From positions 1,674,001 to 1,738,000 of the forward strand of contig CBDDKO010000002.1 in assembly GCA_965230275.1 (NCBI GenBank): a stretch of DNA of 64,000 nt. The letters run 5' to 3'. Position 1 is the stretch's first letter. Every line of letters starts with the position of its first letter. Shown here piece by piece: positions 9,078 to 18,368 of the stretch. A program made the position numbers and the translations under genes. The stretch comes from JAJRRS01 sp965230275 (GTDB lineage: Bacteria; Planctomycetota; Phycisphaerae; Phycisphaerales; Phycisphaeraceae). Under the pieces are notes generated by a model. The model was not told the DNA's origin. It did no database searches and was given only the letters and a program-made list of their open reading frames with translations.

Positions 9078-10127
9078 ATGCCCGCCGTCTATCGCATCCT
9101 CGACGCCAACGCCAACCGCGCACGCGAAGCCCTGCGCGTGATGGAAGATGCCGCACGCTTCATCCTGGATGACAAAAATCTCTCAAGTCAGATCAAGCAA
9201 CTCCGCCACGACCTCGCCGACGCTATCGGCAAGCTCCATACACTCCCGAATTGGCGCGACACCCCGGGTGACGTCGGCACCACCATCAGCACCAAAAACG
9301 AGCTCAAGCGCGATAGCGCCGCCGACGTCGCCCAGGCCGCCGGCAAACGCCTCAGCGAAGCGCTACGTTCTTTAGAGGAGTACTCCAAGACTCTCCCAGA
9401 AGCCGCTTGCGGCTTAGCGCAATCCTTCGAGCACCTCCGCTACCGCGGCTACACCCTCGAACAACACTTAAACGCCGCACTCACCACCGGCCAAGGCAAA
9501 CAGTGGAAGCTCTGCGTACTTATCAGTGAATGCCTCTGCCCACAAGGCGATTGGCTAAAGGTCGCCCGCGCCGTGATTGACGGGTTCGGCTCCCAATCTT
9601 CCGGGGGTTGCATCCAGCTGCGCGAGAAAGACCTCGACGCCGGCGAACTACTAAACCGCGCCCAGCAACTCGTCGAAATCTGTCGACCCAACGGCGTTTC
9701 CGTCATCATCAATGACCGCCCCGATGTCGCCCTGCTATCGGGTGCCGACGGCGTCCACCTCGGCCAGACCGACCTGCCCTGTGCCGAAGCCCGCAAGCTC
9801 GTCGGCCACCAACTCCTGATCGGTGTCAGCACATCCAACCTCGATCAGGCGAAGCAAGCCTACCAGGGCGGCGCCGACTACTGCGGTGTCGGCCCGATGT
9901 TCCCGACCACCACCAAACACAAGCCCGTCATCGCCGGCCCCGACTACCTCAAAGAATACCTCGCCTGGAACAAGCTCCCCCACCTCGCCATCGGCGGGAT
10001 CAACCCCGATAACGCTCACGAACTGATCGACGCCGGCGCCAAAGGCCTCGCCGTCAGCGCCGCGGTCTGCACCGCGTCAGATCCTGGGGCTACCACCGGG
10101 CAACTCATTGAATACACGAAGAAGTAA
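9078..10127 (+). CDS. thiE: Thiamine-phosphate synthase with N-terminal ThiD2-like domain
   Basis: The 349-residue protein joins two domains. Residues 1-125 (RILDANANRAREALRVMEDA and onward) match the N-terminal ThiD2 module known from long cyanobacterial-type ThiE proteins and proposed as a hydroxymethylpyrimidine-phosphate kinase. Residues about 140-345 are a ThiE TIM barrel that joins HMP-pyrophosphate and thiazole phosphate: INDRPDVALLSGADGVHLGQ, then GVSTSNLDQA, YCGVGPMFPTTTK and AIGGINPDN. Canonical ThiE is about 210 residues, so the extra length is the fused domain. No TPP riboswitch is evident in the 28 nt upstream. The end of the gene abuts the inverted-repeat element that carries the next gene. 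Confidence 0.92.
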   Translation: MPAVYRILDANANRAREALRVMEDAARFILDDKNLSSQIKQLRHDLADAIGKLHTLPNWRDTPGDVGTTISTKNELKRDSAADVAQAAGKRLSEALRSLEEYSKTLPEAACGLAQSFEHLRYRGYTLEQHLNAALTTGQGKQWKLCVLISECLCPQGDWLKVARAVIDGFGSQSSGGCIQLREKDLDAGELLNRAQQLVEICRPNGVSVIINDRPDVALLSGADGVHLGQTDLPCAEARKLVGHQLLIGVSTSNLDQAKQAYQGGADYCGVGPMFPTTTKHKPVIAGPDYLKEYLAWNKLPHLAIGGINPDNAHELIDAGAKGLAVSAAVCTASDPGATTGQLIEYTKK

Positions 10128-10578
10128 CCACAAAGAGGCCCAGAAAGACACAAAAGGGGGCAAGGAATGGATGACGATGCAATCTTCAAGCTTTGCGATC
10201 AAGTACGCGAAGTAAGTTTTCAGTTGCACCGGTATTTACGCCACGGACACCTCGAGAAAGTCTACGAAAACGGTCTCTGTCATCGCCTGCAGACGTCCGG
10301 CTTGAATGTGAAACAACAGCACCCACTACAAGTGAGTGATGAGGATGGCACCGTGCTGGGCGATTACATCGCCGACTTGTTCGTCGAGAATGTACTCATT
10401 GTTGAGTTGAAAGCTTGTAAGGCGCTGACCAATGAGCACACCGCCCAACTATTCGGCTACCTGAGAGCGTGTCAGATCCAACACGGATTACTGATTAACT
10501 TTGGCGCACCCAAACTCGAGATCAGAAAGTACATCCTCTGACCTCTTCTTGTGCCCTTCTATGCCTTTTCGTGGTTAC
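10124..10578. mobile_element. TIR element, copy 1 (carries the GxxExxY gene)
   Basis: The left arm begins GTAACCACAAAGAGGC at 10124. The right arm, read in reverse complement from 10578, begins GTAACCACGAAAAGGC. By eye about 27 of 34 positions match along the two arms. The element spans 455 bp and contains only the GxxExxY gene, with no transposase of its own. The left arm overlaps the thiE stop codon. Arms of the same sequence recur at 10659/11199 and 42453/42581. Confidence 0.65.
10167..10541 (+). CDS. GxxExxY protein (PD-(D/E)XK nuclease-fold family)
   Basis: The 124-residue protein carries the naming motif G-H-L-E-K-V-Y (residues 25-31). The PD-(D/E)XK-like core follows: Asp at YIADLF, then IVELKA with the E-x-K pair. 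Family members are small, widespread and of unknown function. The fold suggests a DNA-acting role, unproven. The gene is framed by imperfect inverted repeats (arms near 10124-10156 and 10544-10578), which makes it look like element cargo rather than a resident gene. An AGG-type ribosome site (GGGGGCAAGG) precedes the ATG. The base composition is less GC-rich than in thiE. Confidence 0.88.
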   Translation: MDDDAIFKLCDQVREVSFQLHRYLRHGHLEKVYENGLCHRLQTSGLNVKQQHPLQVSDEDGTVLGDYIADLFVENVLIVELKACKALTNEHTAQLFGYLRACQIQHGLLINFGAPKLEIRKYIL

Positions 10579-10644
10579 TCTTATTCTCTTTAGATCGTCC
10601 CGGTCCGCTGCGCGCATACCCGGGCCCAGGGGGCCGCGTTCCTG
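10497..10644. repeat. Direct repeat, copy A: GxxExxY 3' end, spacer and divergent rho 3' end
   Basis: This block matches 11112-11264. It includes the last codons of the GxxExxY gene, the right arm of the TIR, and a 55-nt piece (10590-10644) that encodes on the minus strand the ending Q-E-R-G-P-L-G-P-G of Rho. In the first nine rho codons the differences from the real gene (P, P, G codons) are all synonymous. A 2-nt deletion then breaks the frame. That pattern suggests an allele once under selection, not a fresh copy. Confidence 0.75.
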
Positions 10645-10658
10645 AAATACATATAGAA

Positions 10659-11199
10659 GTAGCCACAAAGAGGCCCAGAAAGACACAATTAAGAAACTGG
10701 GCGTATGGATAGAAATGTAGTCTTTGCGCTTTGCGTTCGTGTCAGTTAACCAAAGACAGCCAGGATGACGCCAATAATCCCGACAATTATGGCTGCGCAA
10801 CACGACATAAAATCTATTAGCCCAAATATGCAACTCCACCACTGCGGCATCAATGCCAACAAAACAGCGCCAAGTGGAAGGGCCAACCATGACGCATCGG
10901 CAGCAAGGAGAATACCAATGCCCACACTGCACACAAGAGAAGGCGCATACGGCATACATATGGTGGGCAACGCCTGCACTAAATGCGTGTATCGCTGCTC
11001 TAGAGTTCTGTTCTGACCGCTGGCCATAAGATCTCTATATCATAGCATACAGCCAGAAATCAAAATGACCCACTTCCTACCTTCGTGCCTGCTGTGGAAG
11101 ACACGGCCTATTGTTCAAATTCGACGCACCCAAACTCAAGATCAGGAAAGTACATCCTCTGACCTCTTCTTGTGCCCTTCTGTGCCTCTTCGTGGCTAC
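10659..11199. mobile_element. TIR element, copy 2 (decayed, different cargo)
   Basis: The left arm begins GTAGCCACAAAGAGGC at 10659. The right arm read from 11199 begins GTAGCCACGAAGAGGC. The interior keeps only the 3' tail of a GxxExxY gene (11112-11160, codons for the APKL-IRK segment, with a 1-nt insertion that shifts the frame). The rest is AT-richer DNA with a small membrane-protein frame on the minus strand. It sits in tandem with copy 1, separated by the stray rho 3' piece. Confidence 0.6.
10746..11027 (-). CDS. Small hypothetical membrane protein
   Basis: This is a 93-residue frame with about three hydrophobic segments (residues 27-45, 48-63 and 70-92), the last rich in Ile, Val and Gly (AAIIVGIIGVILAVFG). 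I recognise no family. It lies wholly inside the decayed TIR element, on the opposite strand to the GxxExxY remnant, in AT-richer DNA. The ATG has no convincing ribosome site. It may be real cargo or a chance frame. Confidence 0.4.
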   Translation of the reverse strand: MASGQNRTLEQRYTHLVQALPTICMPYAPSLVCSVGIGILLAADASWLALPLGAVLLALMPQWWSCIFGLIDFMSCCAAIIVGIIGVILAVFG

Positions 11200-11210
11200 T
11201 CTTATTCTCT

Positions 11211-12485
<1,275 letters not shown>

Positions 12486-13125
12486 AGGAGTCCGCTCGAA
12501 TTGGCGTGCGTGAACCACGCAGCCTAGGCGAAAAAACAGGTACTAAGCCGAGATACTCGGCACGGGGCACATCGCCCCTGACAAAGGTTCAAACAGGAAG
12601 CGTGCCGGGCTCGGGCCCTCATAGGCCGAAACGCAACACACAGATCAATTCATCACCGGGCTCACCGGGTCTGGCTTGGGCCCTTCTCCAACGTCCTGGA
12701 TACGGGACGGCTCAGCGGGATCGGTCGGGCTTGCCACCAGCGTTGACGATGCCGGGTGTCCGGTGGATTCACAAGGCCTCCGGGGTGCCGAGTGTTCCCC
12801 CAGTCTGTCGGGCGAATGGGCCATCCGATCGGGCCCGCCCTGCATCCCCCAGCCGACCACATTATACGTTGCTTTTCGCGGTCTGTCGGGCCGGCCATCA
12901 AAACGGCACATCAACCCGACCCGGGAGATACCGGTTTTGTACACCCATCGGCCGATTCAGGCAAGCCGACCAGCCGTGCCCCGCCCCGATCGACACTTTA
13001 CCCCGTTTATCACGCCCGCCCATCCGATAACCCACGCAACGCTCGAGCCCCTCGCCCAGCCGCCCCGTATCTGATATACCGTTAGCCCGGTCTCCTGTTT
13101 GTACGCCCACTTGGAGTTGTTACCC
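12486..13125. other. Intergenic region between divergent rho and ZIP genes, with rho leader hairpins
   Basis: No gene is supported in these 640 bases. The open frames here lack ribosome sites and conserved content. In the rho leader direction there are two consecutive short hairpins: 12547-12561 (GCCGAG/CTCGGC, 3-nt loop) and 12564-12578 (GGGGC/GCCCC, 5-nt loop), followed towards rho by a six-T run. E. coli rho is autoregulated through its leader, so attenuation is conceivable here but not shown. Confidence 0.35.
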
Positions 13126-14145
13126 ATGTCCAACAACGTCCTGCTGCTGATCTACTGCCTGATGATCCTGCTCGCCTCACTGCTCGGCGGGTTCATCCCC
13201 ATGATCGTGAAGCTGACACACCGCCGGATGCAGCTGGCGATCAGCCTCGTCGCCGGGTTCATGCTCGGCGTCGCCGTGCTCCACCTGATGCCCCACGCGA
13301 TGATGACGATCAGCGCCGCGCTCGCCGCCAAGTGGATGATCATCGGCATGCTCGCGATGTTCTTCCTCGAACGCTTCTTCTGTTTCCACCACCACGACGT
13401 GCCCGAGGACAACCCACAGGAAGCCGAGGACCACGCCCATGGCAAGTGCAATCACCACAATCACGGCGACGAAGACCACCCCGTCCTGGGCCAGGAGCAC
13501 ACGCTCGGCTGGTCCGGCGCGGCCGTCGGGCTGACCATCCACAGCGTCATCGCCGGCATCGCGCTCGCAGCGGCAATGAGTTCAGAGTCACTGGCCCACA
13601 TGCACGGCGGCGGCTGGTTCGCGGGGCTCGCCGTGTTCCTGGTCATCGTGCTGCACAAGCCGTTCGATTCACTCACCCTCGGCACGCTCATGGCCGCGGG
13701 CGGCTGGCCGGTCTATTCACGCCACCTGGTCAATGCGCTGTTCGCGCTGGCCGTGCCACTGGGTGCCGTGCTGTTCCAGTTCGGTCTGGCGAACGTGAAC
13801 ATCGAGGAAAGCCAGGCCGTGGGCGCAGCGATCGCATTCTGCGCCGGCGTCTTCCTGGTGATCTCACTAAGCGACCTGCTGCCCGAGCTGCAATTCCACC
13901 ACCATGACCGCGCCGCGCTCTCCGCCGCGCTGGTCCTCGGCGTCGCACTGGCCTGGGTTGTCAGCCACTTCGAAGCCAAGACCCACCAGCACGATCACGG
14001 CGGCCATGACCACGGCACGCATAATGCCCACATCGAACATGCCCCGGACACCCCGGAAGCCCCGGAAGCCCCGGATGCCCCGGGCGCGTCCCACATCGAT
14101 GAACACGGGCACGATGATCACGATCACCATGAGCATGAGCATTAA
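13126..14145 (+). CDS. ZIP-family divalent metal transporter
   Basis: The 339-residue protein has about eight membrane helices. ZIP signatures are the histidine-bearing helices containing TIHSVIAGIALA and HKPFDSLTLG, which line the metal path. A long His-rich cytoplasmic loop lies between helices 3 and 4 (HHHD...HAHGKCNHHNHGDED). A second His/Asp-rich tail at the C terminus is preceded by a Pro-Glu-Ala repeat. The family imports Zn, Fe or Mn down a gradient; the two metal-binding regions suggest zinc. The ATG at 13126 has a GGAG site 9 nt upstream, which decides it over the upstream TTG. Confidence 0.88.
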   Translation: MSNNVLLLIYCLMILLASLLGGFIPMIVKLTHRRMQLAISLVAGFMLGVAVLHLMPHAMMTISAALAAKWMIIGMLAMFFLERFFCFHHHDVPEDNPQEAEDHAHGKCNHHNHGDEDHPVLGQEHTLGWSGAAVGLTIHSVIAGIALAAAMSSESLAHMHGGGWFAGLAVFLVIVLHKPFDSLTLGTLMAAGGWPVYSRHLVNALFALAVPLGAVLFQFGLANVNIEESQAVGAAIAFCAGVFLVISLSDLLPELQFHHHDRAALSAALVLGVALAWVVSHFEAKTHQHDHGGHDHGTHNAHIEHAPDTPEAPEAPDAPGASHIDEHGHDDHDHHEHEH

Positions 14146-14147
14146 GG

Positions 14148-14265
14148 GGACGGATTTATGATTTATGATTTCGGATTGATGATATAAAGCTCTGACGATG
14201 TCATGCTGCAAGTATCAGGCCCATCGCTCAATTCATACATCATAAATCTCAAATCACAATCCCCC
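14148..14265. repeat. AT-rich imperfect inverted repeat upstream of rimO
   Basis: An unusually AT-rich stretch lies between two GC-rich genes. The left side has repeated TTTATGATT-type words (14157-14182). The right side (14232-14262) contains their reverse complements (CATCATAAATC, AAATCACAATCC). The arms are imperfect and joined by about 50 nt. It looks like a small non-autonomous repeat or its relic. It ends just before the start region of rimO. Confidence 0.45.
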
Positions 14266-14267
14266 CA

Positions 14268-15899
14268 TTGCCCCCCGGCCCCCTCGCCCCTACCATACCC
14301 CGCTTGGTTTCCAAATCCACCCAACCCGACAAGCCCAACGCCGCCGCCGACTCCGACGTGCAGACGGTGTCCTTCGTCAGCCTCGGCTGCCCGAAGAACC
14401 TCGTGGACAGCGAAAAGATGCTCGGCCAGCTCGCCTCTGACGGCCTGGTCCCCGTGCCGGACGGCGAGGACGCCGACGCCGTGGTCATCAATACCTGCGG
14501 GTTCCTCGAAGCGTCCAAAGACGAGTCGATGCAGGAGATCGCCCAGGCCGCCGAGCTGAAGCGTCAGGGCCGGCTCAAACGCCTGATCGTCGCCGGCTGC
14601 CTTGTCCAGCGCCACCGCGCCAAGATGCTCGAGTGGTGCCCGGACATCGACGCCCTGATCGGCGTGTTCGATCGTGACCGCATCACCCACGCCGTGCTCG
14701 GCTGCACCCCCAAACAAAAAGACGTCTGCATCGACCTGCCCGTCTATTCGTCCATCGCCGCCAACGCCACCCTCGCCAAGCAGGCCCGCCACATCGACCA
14801 GCAAGGCTACTTCGAAGACGACGGCGGCCGGCTACGCCTCACCCCACGACACTACGCCTACCTCCGCATGTCTGAAGGATGCAACCAGAACTGCACCTTC
14901 TGCACCATCCCCTCGATCCGCGGCAAGATGCGCTCCAAGCCGATCGACGCCTTCCTGACCGAAGCCCGTGAGCTGCTCGCCGACGGCGCGTTCGAGCTCA
15001 ACCTCATCGGGCAGGACACCACCAGCTACGGCGACGACATCGCATACAACGGCCAAGGCGAAGGCCTCACCGGCCTGCTCACACAGATCGATCAACTTGC
15101 CCAGGAGCACGGCGGCGCATGGGTCCGGCTCATGTACGCCTACCCCAGCAAGTTCACCGATGAGATGATCGACGCCATCGCGAACCTGCCCAACATCGTC
15201 AAGTACATCGACATGCCCCTGCAGCACATCAACGACGACGTGCTGAGCAACATGCGTCGCCACACCAGCCGGAAGCTCATCGAAACCCTGCTGCAAAAAC
15301 TACGCGACCGTGTCCCCGGCATCGCCATCCGAACCACCTACATCACCGGCTTCCCCGGCGAGACCGACGCACAGCACCGCGAACTCGTCGACTTCATCCA
15401 AGACTTCGGCTTCGACAACCTCGGCGTCTTCCCCTACTCCCCCGAGCCCGGCACCCCCGCCGGCACGCTCCACGCCGAAGGCGGCGCGATCCCCGAAGAC
15501 GTCATCCAGGACCGCCTCGACGAACTCATGGCCACCCAGCAACAACTCGTCTTCGACCGCCACGCCGAACTGAGCGAACAACAACCCGAAGTCGATGTCC
15601 TAATCGACGAAGCCACCCCCGGAAGCTTGGAAGGCCTAACAGAAGAAACGCCCGAAGGCACTTCCGGGGATACGACGGGGGATACGACGGGGGATACTTC
15701 CGGGGGCGGCCATCTCTACCAAGGCCGAACCTACGCCCAGGCCCCCCAGGTCGACGGCGTCACCTACGTCCAATCCCAAACCCCCCTCACCCCCGGCGAA
15801 CTCATCCGCTGCAAACTCATCGCCTACGACGACTACGACCTCATCGCCGCCCCCATCGACGACCTGAACAATACGATGAGCCTGAACGTGATCCGGTAA
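14268..15899 (+). CDS. rimO: Ribosomal protein S12 methylthiotransferase RimO
   Basis: This radical-SAM enzyme adds a methylthio group to an aspartate of ribosomal protein S12. The N-terminal MTTase domain supplies cluster cysteines Cys41 (SLGCPKN), Cys77 and Cys111. The radical SAM motif C-x3-C-x2-C is at 205, 209 and 212 (EGCNQNCTFC). A C-terminal TRAM domain ends the protein (DYDLIAAPIDDLN near the end). An insert of about 35 residues with three GDT-type repeats (12-nt DNA repeats, about 15663-15705) sits inside the TRAM region, before GRTYAQAP. No ATG is available at the expected start: the options are TTG 14268, TTG 14304 or GTG 14358. The true start is uncertain. Confidence 0.93.
   Translation: MPPGPLAPTIPRLVSKSTQPDKPNAAADSDVQTVSFVSLGCPKNLVDSEKMLGQLASDGLVPVPDGEDADAVVINTCGFLEASKDESMQEIAQAAELKRQGRLKRLIVAGCLVQRHRAKMLEWCPDIDALIGVFDRDRITHAVLGCTPKQKDVCIDLPVYSSIAANATLAKQARHIDQQGYFEDDGGRLRLTPRHYAYLRMSEGCNQNCTFCTIPSIRGKMRSKPIDAFLTEARELLADGAFELNLIGQDTTSYGDDIAYNGQGEGLTGLLTQIDQLAQEHGGAWVRLMYAYPSKFTDEMIDAIANLPNIVKYIDMPLQHINDDVLSNMRRHTSRKLIETLLQKLRDRVPGIAIRTTYITGFPGETDAQHRELVDFIQDFGFDNLGVFPYSPEPGTPAGTLHAEGGAIPEDVIQDRLDELMATQQQLVFDRHAELSEQQPEVDVLIDEATPGSLEGLTEETPEGTSGDTTGDTTGDTSGGGHLYQGRTYAQAPQVDGVTYVQSQTPLTPGELIRCKLIAYDDYDLIAAPIDDLNNTMSLNVIR
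15725..15899 (+). repeat. rimO 3' end, copy 1 (functional TRAM end)
   Basis: The last 175 bases of rimO recur at about 17378-17549. A 58-nt core is identical (15812-15869 and 17463-17520). The rest differs by a deletion of about 12 nt and mainly synonymous changes near the stop codon. Confidence 0.85.
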
Positions 15900-16073
15900 G
15901 GTTAACCGCCCCTTCGACATACGATACCCTGGTCCTATGTTCCGGCAGGGTGTCACGACTTTCCAAAGCGACACACAAAATATCATTGAACTCTAATGGT
16001 ATTTCGGTACGCTTGTATCCGATGGGAATGGTTAAGACCCTCAGGGCTAAATAAATGACAAGGGCGTTTACAC

Positions 16074-17348
16074 ATGAAAAAGAAAAACCTGATCTTTGCA
16101 ATCGGAGATGGGATGGGGCTGCATCAACTCAGCCTGGGGCGCTTGCATGGCCATCAATCGGAGGATGGGTCATACAACAGCGAATTGTTTATCGATCAAT
16201 TGAATCTCGTCTCGATGCAAGACACACAATCCGCCAACTCGACGGTGACCGACAGCGCCGCCGCCGGCACTGCGATTGCGACCGGTCAGAGATGCGATAA
16301 TAAGCAGATCGGAATCCAGCATAATGGTAAGCGGGTACCCACGATTGTTGATGATCTCAAGGACGCCGGGTATCGCACCATCATCGTCACAACGTCCAGA
16401 GTAACACACGCGACACCTGCCGCGTTCTACGCCTTCAATAAACACCGAGACAACGAGATTAACATCGCGGAGCAGTTTGCCACCTCAAAACTCGATGGGC
16501 TGATAGGGGGAGGGCAACTGATTAAAGATAAGGGCGGCGGCGAAAAGGTTCCGATCTGCGGGAAGCTGGGTGGCGTCAAGTTCTGCGGCTCATATAAGGA
16601 CCTCTGGAATAATCTGCCAAATGATCCGTTCGTAGCAGCCTTGGAAGCAAAACACCTCCCGTATGAGATCGACCGCCCGTCAGGCGCCATGTCTCTGCAG
16701 GACCTGGCCGAATATGCGTTTCATGGGCTCCGTGCCAGCAATCAGCCTTACTGCTTAATCATCGAAAGCGCCAGGATCGATCACGCGTGCCACGCACATG
16801 ACGCGGTGACTACCGCAAAAGAGGTGCTTCACTTCGACATGCTACTCAGAGATATCACGGCAGAGATTGATGAAGACCAAACGCTATTAGTAGTAACCTC
16901 TGACCATTCATGTGGCGGCCCAGCAATCTCCGAGAAGTTACGTGAAGGTAAGATCGATACACTGCGTACAATCACTAAAGCGCACCGTTTCTACGCAGAT
17001 ACCTACTCGGATGAAAACCTTGCGAATGTAAGCGAGCTCATGAATAAGCTTGGGAATTACATCGATCCGCCATACAGGAGCCAGATGCGTGAAGACTTGA
17101 CGAAGGCATTTGGCAAGCATGAAGTCAGGGCCGCGATAGGGCATTGGCTATCTAAGTCTCTCGGAGTTGATCACTACGAAATACCTTTTCTCAAGCATAT
17201 CAACCACACATATGGACTCACTTTCGGGCACGACGGAACCGATGTGCCGGTTTTCGCCAACAGTGATCTTAATTGGAAACCCCGGATCAAGAACTCCGAC
17301 CTCAAGCAATTGATTCTCTCAGAGGTTCTGGGCCAATCGGGCAAGTAG
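16074..17348 (+). CDS. Alkaline phosphatase superfamily protein without a signal peptide
   Basis: The 424-residue enzyme has the full alkaline phosphatase motif set: metal-binding IGDGMG (Asp12), catalytic Ser61 in TDSAAAGTAIATG, ESARIDHACHAHD, TSDHSCGG, and FGHDGTDVPVFA near the C terminus. The family hydrolyses phosphomonoesters using two zinc ions and a magnesium. It is normally exported, yet here the first motif begins at residue 10 and no signal peptide exists; an in-frame upstream extension is not apparent. The gene is AT-richer than its neighbours and sits between two copies of the rimO 3' end. That placement indicates acquisition by transfer. Confidence 0.88.
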   Translation: MKKKNLIFAIGDGMGLHQLSLGRLHGHQSEDGSYNSELFIDQLNLVSMQDTQSANSTVTDSAAAGTAIATGQRCDNKQIGIQHNGKRVPTIVDDLKDAGYRTIIVTTSRVTHATPAAFYAFNKHRDNEINIAEQFATSKLDGLIGGGQLIKDKGGGEKVPICGKLGGVKFCGSYKDLWNNLPNDPFVAALEAKHLPYEIDRPSGAMSLQDLAEYAFHGLRASNQPYCLIIESARIDHACHAHDAVTTAKEVLHFDMLLRDITAEIDEDQTLLVVTSDHSCGGPAISEKLREGKIDTLRTITKAHRFYADTYSDENLANVSELMNKLGNYIDPPYRSQMREDLTKAFGKHEVRAAIGHWLSKSLGVDHYEIPFLKHINHTYGLTFGHDGTDVPVFANSDLNWKPRIKNSDLKQLILSEVLGQSGK

Positions 17349-17377
17349 GGAATTGTGGCAGATCAACACCACCAAAC

Positions 17378-17549
17378 CTATATGGACCGTACGCCCAAGC
17401 CCCCCGGGTCGACAGCGTCACCTACGCCCAGTCCCAACCCCCCCGGCGACCCCGTCCGCTACAAACTCATCGCCTACGACGACTACGACCTCATCGCCGC
17501 CCCCATCGACGACCTGAACAAGACGATGAGCCTGGATGTTATTCGCTAA
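17378..17549 (+). pseudogene. Divergent rimO 3' end (TRAM domain remnant)
   Basis: The sequence encodes the last part of a RimO TRAM domain (YKLIAYDDYDLIAAPIDDLN, then MSLDVIR and stop). It has no upstream radical-SAM portion and no start. Compared with the real rimO end, the final codons differ at synonymous sites (Val, Ile, Arg) plus two conservative residue changes. So it looks like the end of another rimO allele, displaced by the inserted phosphatase segment, rather than a recent copy. It is non-functional on its own. Confidence 0.8.
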
Positions 17550-18253
17550 GAGCCGCCCGCTCCCTCCGCTTGCTGAGAGCTCAGGTCAATAATATCTACT
17601 CCGATCCCCTTCTGATACAGCAGGCTTCTTAATGGCTCATGCCGTATGGGGTCTGGAGCTTTTTCAATATGTTGGGATTTCGAAGAACCAAGAAGCACAT
17701 TTTCGATTTCACAATTTATCTGGCGAAAATAACAGACTAAGTCATGCTCTTCGCCAAAATATTTATGACGGAGAAATATCCAATGAGGGAGCTTATCCAT
17801 TCGTTTTCGAAAATCGCAGTAGTGAGCTACGAGGTATCCATTTGTATCGTGCCCAGCATATTCATCCGACTCTATTGGGAATGCAACGAGCAGGAAACGG
17901 CTGCGCATGGTTCCCCAGAATATTACCGTGTTCGGATTGTCACCTATATCGCAGTTGAAGTTATTCTCACATTGGGACCTCAGGGCATGCCAGTCATCAA
18001 CCAAACGGTCCCATGGAGATCCTCCGGAATACATTAGTCTAAACTTATGTGAGTAGAAGTTGAGAGTTCCAAAGGCCGGTATAATTAATCCAAAGGATAG
18101 TAGCTTAACTGAAGCCCCAAGCAGAGCTATCGGCAATAAAACAATGCCAATTATCAACGAGATAATAAAGTAAGTCCGAGTGTCTCGTTGCCAATCAGGA
18201 GCCCGGAGAACTGTGGCACGCTCAAATTCTTTTGAAGTAAATCCAGCAACCAT
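17546..18253 (-). CDS. Hypothetical membrane protein
   Basis: The 235-residue protein has two adjacent hydrophobic segments near residues 27-48 and 50-67 (FIISLIIGIVLLPIALLG and onward). A soluble cysteine-containing C-terminal part of about 160 residues follows. No family is recognised. The DNA is clearly AT-richer than the surrounding backbone, like the phosphatase gene, so it is probably part of the same acquired patch. Its stop codon abuts the end of the rimO remnant on the opposite strand. The ATG at 18253 is the only reasonable start. Confidence 0.6.
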   Translation of the reverse strand: MVAGFTSKEFERATVLRAPDWQRDTRTYFIISLIIGIVLLPIALLGASVKLLSFGLIIPAFGTLNFYSHKFRLMYSGGSPWDRLVDDWHALRSQCENNFNCDIGDNPNTVIFWGTMRSRFLLVAFPIESDEYAGHDTNGYLVAHYCDFRKRMDKLPHWIFLRHKYFGEEHDLVCYFRQINCEIENVLLGSSKSQHIEKAPDPIRHEPLRSLLYQKGIGVDIIDLSSQQAEGAGGS

Positions 18254-18279
18254 ATGACCACCACATAATCAGCAAGCAA

Positions 18280-18368
18280 GTAGGGTGGGTAGAACGAAGT
18301 GAAACCCACCGGTTGGGCGCTCAGTCTACTAAAAGACGGTGGGTTTCGCTTCGCTCTACCCACCCTAC
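18280..18368. repeat. Palindromic REP/MITE-like repeat
   Basis: The left arm at 18280-18310 begins GTAGGGTGGGTAGAACGAAG. The right arm at 18338-18368 is its reverse complement with 2 mismatches in 31 positions. The spacer is 27 nt. Repeats with the words GTAGGGTGGG and AAACCCACC are scattered in many unrelated bacterial genomes. It marks the right-hand edge of the AT-rich accessory patch that starts after rimO. Confidence 0.8.

Noticed and set aside
10522..10959. A minus-strand frame that reads through the stray rho 3' end
   Set aside because: It joins unrelated pieces (element arm, rho tail fragment, TIR interior) and is better explained as repeat debris.
12506..13085. Several overlapping open frames in the rho-ZIP intergenic region
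   Set aside because: They have Pro/Arg/Ser-rich content and no conserved motif or ribosome site, and they overlap each other on both strands.
17355..17549. A short open frame starting MADQHH over the rimO remnant
   Set aside because: Only its second half is meaningful, as a TRAM-domain relic; the start region is unrelated sequence, so it is listed as a pseudogene.
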